A DNA stretch of 27,604 nucleotides from the NCBI GenBank assembly GCA_964510375.1, contig CAZEBR010000022.1, forward strand, positions 1 through 27,604, read 5' to 3'. Under the pieces are notes generated by a model. The model did not search any database, had not been told where the DNA came from, and saw nothing but the letters and a program-made list of their open reading frames with translations. This stretch comes from CAYLJV01 sp964510375. Lineage in GTDB: Archaea; Hadarchaeota; Hadarchaeia; Hadarchaeales; JAGGTB01. Below are positions 23,792 to 27,604 of this stretch, one piece after another; position 1 is the first letter of the stretch; every line of letters starts with the position of its first letter. The translations under genes were made by a program, and so were the position numbers.

Positions 23792-24289
23792 TCATCGATT
23801 CACGTCATCCGTTTCCTCAAGTATCCCCTCCGCGAACTCTCTCGCTTCTCTCAAATCTTCCTCGTCCGGTCTCCCTTCATGAACCCCTCCGAAGAGCTTG
23901 AAGGGACCTTCGGTGCTGTAACCTCTACAGGAAAATTCCCCGACGACCTCAAAACCCTTTTTCGACAGCTCATCTTTGATCTTCCCGCCAAATCCGTGAA
24001 TTATGGGTATCTTTCCAAACCCACTGGTCGAGAAGATGAAGGCCTTCTTACCTTTAACTTTTGGTAAATCTTCCACGAAGTCGAAAATGTCCTCATGGTA
24101 CTCGGCCTTGTAGATACCCGATCCGAAACCTACCATGTCGTAATCGGATACGGAAGACGTGTGTTCTTCAGACGGCTCCACAACCTCCGCATCGAGAACT
24201 TCTCCGATCGATTCGGCGACCTCCCGAGTGTTGCCGTGATGGTATGACTTGCAGACAATCAGAACCTTCAAAATATTACAACTCCCCAT
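23792..24289 (-). CDS. Flavodoxin-domain protein
   Basis: FMN-binding electron carrier or quinone/disulfide-reducing flavodoxin. KVLIVCKSYHHGNTREVAESIG holds the phosphate-binding loop (SYHHGNT); YDMVGFGSGIYKAEYHEDI and AFIFSTSGFGKI hold the isoalloxazine-binding loops; GYSTEGPFKLFGGVHEGRPDEEDLREAREF is typical of small archaeal flavodoxin-like proteins. ATG at 24289 gives 165 residues with an atypical five-residue lead. A TTG at 24271, ten bases after GGGGAG, would begin directly at LKVLIV (159 residues) and is an equally good start. Single gene; electron partners unknown. Confidence 0.85.
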   Translation of the reverse strand: MGSCNILKVLIVCKSYHHGNTREVAESIGEVLDAEVVEPSEEHTSSVSDYDMVGFGSGIYKAEYHEDIFDFVEDLPKVKGKKAFIFSTSGFGKIPIIHGFGGKIKDELSKKGFEVVGEFSCRGYSTEGPFKLFGGVHEGRPDEEDLREAREFAEGILEETDDVNR

Positions 24290-24302
24290 CTATCTATCCA
24301 AT

Positions 24303-24386
24303 GTGTCAGTAAAAGAATGGCGCTGGTCCGAAAGCGCCTACGAGATCCGTGAAACCCTCAAGGAGCTCTGGACAGGTAGGAGATAA
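24303..24386 (+). CDS. Possible 27-aa ORF or structured transcript
   Basis: GTG at 24303 opens a 27-codon frame rich in Trp, Glu and Arg (SVKEWRWSESAYEIRETLKE, then LWTGRR) that ends eight bases before hairpin element copy 3. Codon choice looks like its neighbours. The same DNA has a six-pair GC-rich stem, GGCGCT (24319-24324) with AGCGCC (24333-24338), so a small RNA is an alternative. It is divergent from the flavodoxin gene with almost no space for a promoter, so it may be a remnant. No homologue recognised. Confidence 0.3.
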   Translation: MSVKEWRWSESAYEIRETLKELWTGRR

Positions 24387-24393
24387 TACGCCA

Positions 24394-24420
24394 TTTTTTT
24401 GTTATGGGTGTAACAAAAAA
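24394..24420 (+). repeat. Dispersed hairpin element, copy 3
   Basis: Seven T, GTTA, loop TGGGTG, TAAC, six A. The core is identical to copies 2 and 4. It is the only copy not between convergent annotated genes: it follows the possible 27-codon ORF and precedes hcyS by about 160 bases. Confidence 0.9.
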
Positions 24421-24500
24421 TAGTATTAAATGGCCTTATTAACAGTTTAGTATGCATTCTAGCTATCATAATTAGAAAGTTAAAACTATCGTCTTCTTTT

Positions 24501-24537
24501 ACTTTCCATGCTCGTTTCCCGGAAAGTTTCTAATAAC
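24501..24537 (+). promoter_or_regulatory. Candidate operator and promoter of hcyS operon
   Basis: ACTTTCC (24501-24507) and GGAAAGT (24521-24527) form a seven-base inverted repeat with a 13-base spacer. It adjoins a weak TATA-like TTCTAATAAC (about 24528-24537), 40-50 bases before the hcyS start. The position just upstream of the TATA fits an archaeal regulator site, perhaps for sulfur supply. Tentative. Confidence 0.35.
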
Positions 24538-24577
24538 ATCGACCCATATTGTTTCTCTGTAATTTGAAGGGACAACA

Positions 24578-26092
24578 TTGCCAGAAAATGAGGTAGACAA
24601 GTCCATCCGAAAGATAAACGAACGGATAGAGAGCGGAGAAGCGACAGTAGTCACGGCGGAAGAAATGGTGGACATCGTCGACGATAGAGGCAAGGTCGAA
24701 GCGGCGGAGGAAGTGGACGTCGTCACCACGGGCACCTTCGGAGCCATGTGCAGCTCCGGGGTCTGGCTGAACTTCGGCCATGCGGACCCTCCAATAAAGC
24801 TGGACAAGGTCTGGCTGAACGATGTGGAGGCCTACACGGGCGGGGCGGCGGTCGACGCCTACCTCGGAGCGACGAGCAGGAGCGAAACTGAGGGAGTCGA
24901 GTACGGCGGTGGGCACGTCATCGAGGACCTCATTCGTGGTAGGGAGATAGAAATCAGAGGGATCGGTCACAGCACCGACTGTTACCCAAGGAGGGAAATC
25001 GAGACCACCGTTACTCTGGAAGATCTGAATCAGGCCGTCCTCTGCAACCCGAGGAACGCCTACCAAAAATACAACGCTGCCTCTAACTCCCGTGACGAGG
25101 TCATTCACACTTACATGGGGACCCTCCTGCCGAACTATGGAAACGTGACCTTCTCGGGGTCCGGTACTCTGAGTCCGCTGAACAATGACCCTGATTATCA
25201 AACTATAGGTCACGGGAGCAGAATTTTCCTCGGGGGAACACGAGGCTACGTTTTCTGGGAAGGAACCCAGCATAACCCCAAGGAAGGCCTAGGCACGATC
25301 ATGACCGTGGGGAACCTCAAGGAAATGGATCCCAGATACCTCCGCGGAGCGTCGGTAGAGGAGTACGGCGTCAGCTTGTTCGTGGGGATAGGGATTCCTA
25401 TACCCGTCTTAAACGAACGCATCGCCGAGACGACGGGCGTACCGGACGACGAGATAACCACCAAAGTTCTCGATTACGGGAAGCCACGTAGAGATAAGCC
25501 AAAGCTGAGGGATGTCAATTACGCGGAGTTGAAATCCGGTGAAATTAAACTTGAAGGGGAGAGGAGGCCGGTGAGCCCGCTGAGCAGTTTAAATAGAGCG
25601 AGAGAGATATCCCAAACTCTGAAGGAGCAGATAGAGACGGGGGAATTCAAGCTCTCGGCGCCCGGCGAAAGGCTCCCGAGGGACAGGAAATTCAGGCCGC
25701 TCAAGCATCCAATGGAAGCTCCTCTAGCCAGAGACGTGATGACGAGCGATCTGATAACCGCCAAGCCCGAGGATTCGGTAGAAAAGGCAGCGAAAATTTT
25801 TGCGGAGGAGGGATTCGACCACCTCCCCGTCGTCGACGACGAAAACAGGCTCGCAGGAATAGTTACCTCCTGGGACGTGGCGGTCGCCCTCGGGAAAGGC
25901 AAGGAAAAACTCTCCGAAATACAAACCTCCGACGTCGTAACCGCGGAAGAGGACGAACCGGTCGATTCGATCGCTCGGAAGTTGCAAAAGCACAACATTT
26001 CAGGCTTGCCCGTTTTGGACTCCCGAAAACGGCTGAAGGGAATACTGACGGGGGAGGACCTCTCGAGACTGATCGGAGGGCGGAGACAGTGA
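24578..26092 (+). CDS. hcyS: Homocysteine biosynthesis protein, DUF39 + two CBS domains
   Basis: Anaerobic homocysteine synthase family (COG1900, DUF39), implicated genetically in Methanosarcina acetivorans in making homocysteine from aspartate semialdehyde and a sulfide source. Residues ~1-365 are DUF39 with two conserved Cys, C58 (GAMCSSGVWLNFGH) and C135 (GHSTDCYPRRE), the presumed catalytic/persulfide pair; FSGSGTLSPLNNDPDY and FLGGTRGYVFWEGTQHNP are further family motifs. Residues ~385-500 are two CBS repeats (ARDVMTSDLITAKPEDSV; SDVVTAEEDEPVDSI), probably sensing a nucleotide or SAM. TTG at 24578 follows GAAGGGA. Its stop overlaps the next gene's GTG, so translation is coupled. Confidence 0.93.
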   Translation: MPENEVDKSIRKINERIESGEATVVTAEEMVDIVDDRGKVEAAEEVDVVTTGTFGAMCSSGVWLNFGHADPPIKLDKVWLNDVEAYTGGAAVDAYLGATSRSETEGVEYGGGHVIEDLIRGREIEIRGIGHSTDCYPRREIETTVTLEDLNQAVLCNPRNAYQKYNAASNSRDEVIHTYMGTLLPNYGNVTFSGSGTLSPLNNDPDYQTIGHGSRIFLGGTRGYVFWEGTQHNPKEGLGTIMTVGNLKEMDPRYLRGASVEEYGVSLFVGIGIPIPVLNERIAETTGVPDDEITTKVLDYGKPRRDKPKLRDVNYAELKSGEIKLEGERRPVSPLSSLNRAREISQTLKEQIETGEFKLSAPGERLPRDRKFRPLKHPMEAPLARDVMTSDLITAKPEDSVEKAAKIFAEEGFDHLPVVDDENRLAGIVTSWDVAVALGKGKEKLSEIQTSDVVTAEEDEPVDSIARKLQKHNISGLPVLDSRKRLKGILTGEDLSRLIGGRRQ

Positions 26093-26502
26093 GAAAGAGG
26101 GTTCTTTTAAACTATTCGATGGAAAGGGCCGACAAGCCCATCCTCGCATCCGTCATCCGGGAGACCGACGTAGAGATAAACATACTCCACGCGGACATAA
26201 CCTCCGAAGCCGGGGGGGAAATATTCATCGTTCTGGAATCGACCGAGGAAAAGGTCGAGGAAGCGGTGGAGATGTTCCGAGAAAGGGGGGTGCATGTCGA
26301 GGAAGTCGAGCACGCAATTACTCTCGATGAGGATTCCTGTGTCGATTGCGGCGCGTGCGTGTCGGTCTGCCCTACAGAGGCTCTCTCCCTGGGGGAAGAC
26401 TATTCTCTAGTTCTGGACGAGGAGAAGTGCATCCACTGCGGCGCGTGCGTTCCCGCCTGCCCGGTTAACGCCCTGGACATGAGAGATTTGAAAGAAACAT
26501 GA
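26089..26502 (+). CDS. NIL-domain ferredoxin of homocysteine synthesis
   Basis: 137 residues. Residues 1-~75 are a NIL domain (VLLNYSMERADKPILASVIRETDVEINILHADI), a ligand-binding fold also seen in methionine ABC ATPases. Residues ~80-130 carry two [4Fe-4S] motifs, CVDCGACVSVCP and CIHCGACVPACP. It is the redox partner of the DUF39 protein and is thought to deliver electrons or sulfur for homocysteine formation. GTG at 26089 overlaps the hcyS stop by four bases, and its own stop overlaps the next ATG, giving a tightly coupled three-gene operon. Confidence 0.93.
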   Translation: MRKRVLLNYSMERADKPILASVIRETDVEINILHADITSEAGGEIFIVLESTEEKVEEAVEMFRERGVHVEEVEHAITLDEDSCVDCGACVSVCPTEALSLGEDYSLVLDEEKCIHCGACVPACPVNALDMRDLKET

Positions 26503-27257
26503 AAGAGAAAAAATGGTCTCACAAGGAGACCGGACTGAGGATTAAATCGGACGACGAATCGAGCATAAAAGCGGCGATAGAAAAAGCTTTGGCAGTGAGA
26601 AACGACCTGGAGCGGTACCTCCTCCACAAACCACAGTTTAGAAGGACGCTCGAACCCGTTCCACCGAAAGGAAGGGACGAGCCCGAGATAATCACCATGA
26701 TGAAGAAAGCTTCGGAAATCGGAGAGACGGGTCCCTTCGCCGCAGTTGCCGGTTCCATCTCAGAGCTGGCCGCGGAGGCGGGAGCCGATGCGGGGGCGGA
26801 GTCGATGCTCGTTGACAACGGCGGGGACATCGCCATGATCGGCGAGGGGAATTTCGACGTCGGGATTTACGCCGGCGAATCGTCGATTTCGGGGAGGCTC
26901 GTTTTTTCCGTAGACTCGAGCAGTCTGCCGAGGGGAATATGTACCAGTTCCGGGACGGTAGGTCACTCCCTGAGTTTCGGGGATGCGGACGCCGTCGTCG
27001 TCGTCGCCAGAAGTTCCTCGATCGCGGACGCCGTCGCAACCGCCGTGGGCAACGAAGTTGAGGGAAACGATGTAGAGTCCTCCGTCAAGAAGGGCCTGGA
27101 CAGGGCCGATGACATCACGGAAATAGGGGGATGCCTGATCGTCAGAGAAGAATACGTAGGTACCGCCGGGGATTTACCCGAACTAGCGCTGCTGGAAAAG
27201 GAAGAGAAAGTGGAACCTGAAGAGCTGGCCGAATCCCCATCCAAATTTCTCGGATAG
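26499..27257 (+). CDS. UPF0280 (ApbE-like) protein of homocysteine operon
   Basis: 252 residues of COG2122/UPF0280, distantly related to ApbE flavin transferases. Family motifs are GPFAAVAGSISELAAEAGA, LVDNGGDIAM, GICTSSGTVGHSLSFGDADAVVVVA and DAVATAVGNEV. The family has been linked genetically to the DUF39/NIL-ferredoxin pair in methanogens, but its reaction is not established. Here it is fused into the same operon by a four-base ATGA overlap, strong support for a joint role. The C-terminus is a Glu-rich tail. Hairpin element copy 4 lies 53 bases downstream. Confidence 0.92.
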   Translation: MKEKKWSHKETGLRIKSDDESSIKAAIEKALAVRNDLERYLLHKPQFRRTLEPVPPKGRDEPEIITMMKKASEIGETGPFAAVAGSISELAAEAGADAGAESMLVDNGGDIAMIGEGNFDVGIYAGESSISGRLVFSVDSSSLPRGICTSSGTVGHSLSFGDADAVVVVARSSSIADAVATAVGNEVEGNDVESSVKKGLDRADDITEIGGCLIVREEYVGTAGDLPELALLEKEEKVEPEELAESPSKFLG

Positions 27258-27310
27258 GTAGGTCTTTCTTCATTTAAACGACCTCTTGGTAAAAATCAAA
27301 ACTTATCGAA

Positions 27311-27336
27311 TTTTTTGTTATGGGTGTAACAAAAAA
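27311..27336 (+). repeat. Dispersed hairpin element, copy 4
   Basis: Six T, GTTA, loop TGGGTG, TAAC, six A, between the convergent 3' ends of the UPF0280 gene and the VapC gene. Core identical to copies 2 and 3. Confidence 0.9.
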
Positions 27337-27356
27337 GAAGAAACTGGAATTTTCTC

Positions 27357-27604
27357 TCAGTAAGTTTCGAGTTCTATTTCCGATATCCTTTGAAAATCAG
27401 AATCCTTGGTAACTAGTGTTAAATCCCTATTTTTCACCATTCCGGCTATGATAACATCCACCTCAGCCAGAACTTCCCCTTCCTCGGCTAGTCGATAATA
27501 GATCTTTCCTGCTGTCTCGGCATCCTCCATTTGAAAATCGAGTATTTCCTTTGCAGAAAAGAGATCCGAGGGATCGAACTGTGCAAACTTCGAAAGCTCG
27601 TAAA
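27357..27604 (-). CDS. vapC: VapC-like PIN-domain ribonuclease, C-terminal part
   Basis: The last ~80 codons of a PIN-domain protein run off the window edge. The visible chain, from YELSKFAQFDPSDLF through AGKIYYRLAEEGEVL, AEVDVIIAGMVKN and LTLVTKDSDFQRI, to ELETY, matches the second half of VapC toxins. The Asp of EVDVIIAG and the Asp of TKDSDF are the downstream metal ligands. VapC proteins cleave RNA (tRNA or rRNA) and are held by a VapB antitoxin, expected just upstream but outside the window. Stop at 27357-27359. Toxin versus other PIN role cannot be settled from the fragment. Confidence 0.85.
   Translation of the reverse strand, partial: YELSKFAQFDPSDLFSAKEILDFQMEDAETAGKIYYRLAEEGEVLAEVDVIIAGMVKNRDLTLVTKDSDFQRISEIELETY

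Noticed and set aside
23491..24067. Long plus-strand ORFs (136 and 173 codons) over the minD/flavodoxin junction
   Set aside because: They are antisense to well-supported minD and flavodoxin coding sequence, and the translations show no recognisable motif.
4864..27336. The four GTTA/TAAC elements as a CRISPR array or insertion-sequence ends
   Set aside because: They are isolated and kilobases apart, with no spacers, no cas genes, no transposase and no visible target-site duplications.

Overview
The window reads as a mid-GC euryarchaeal chromosome segment, most likely from an anaerobic, salt-adapted lineage. The archaeal signs are PurP-type purine enzymes, an apparently spliced tRNA-Thr, TATA-like promoters with very short leaders, a MinD-type ATPase and an Ogg2-type glycosylase. 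The anaerobe/methanogen-like signs are a DUF39/NIL-ferredoxin/UPF0280 homocysteine cluster and an AOR-family tungsten enzyme. The halophile-like signs are a PurC that resembles the haloarchaeal form, a FolD/PurN C1 route, a TrkAH potassium system and many Asp/Glu-rich proteins. A Methanonatronarchaeia-like, MSBL1-like or other haloarchaea-related lineage would fit, but the exact taxon is inference.

Layout. 1-580: the 3' part of an intron-containing tRNA-Thr, abutted by a short Bat-type HTH regulator. 781-3139 (minus): a tiny zinc-ribbon gene behind a trkH-trkA potassium uptake operon. 3323-4808 (plus): a two-gene unit of an apparently catalytically dead archaeo-eukaryotic primase (AEP) homologue followed by an Ogg2 8-oxoguanine glycosylase/lyase. 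5016-7396 (minus): an AOR-family oxidoreductase followed by two ubiquitin-fold (MoaD-like) proteins. 7397-7818: an AT-rich divergent promoter region with palindromes and a degenerate direct repeat.

7819-22581: a purine biosynthesis island. purB-folD and purN-purM-purS-purL-purQ run on plus, purF-purD on minus, purE and purC on minus, and two purP homologues on plus. Together they cover PRPP to FAICAR: PurF, PurD, PurN (formyl donor from FolD), PurS/L/Q, PurM, a class II-like PurE that would need no PurK, PurC, PurB and PurP. IMP cyclohydrolase (PurO or PurH) is not in the window. The second PurP has lost the glycine-rich ATP-grasp loop.

22768-27604: MinD-like ATPase (minus), a flavodoxin-domain protein (minus), a possible 27-codon ORF or structured RNA (plus), the homocysteine operon hcyS-NIL/ferredoxin-UPF0280 (plus), and the C-terminal part of a VapC/PIN toxin (minus).

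The most unusual signal outside the genes is a dispersed hairpin element, T6-GTTA-TGGGTG-TAAC-A6. It occurs four times (4864, 22629, 24394, 27311), always in the same orientation and always 3' of a plus-strand reading frame. One copy differs in a way that preserves pairing. Other items worth a second look are the inactivated primase homologue beside ogg, two genes with no canonical start codon (purL, zinc ribbon), the class II PurE, and the loop-less PurP paralogue.
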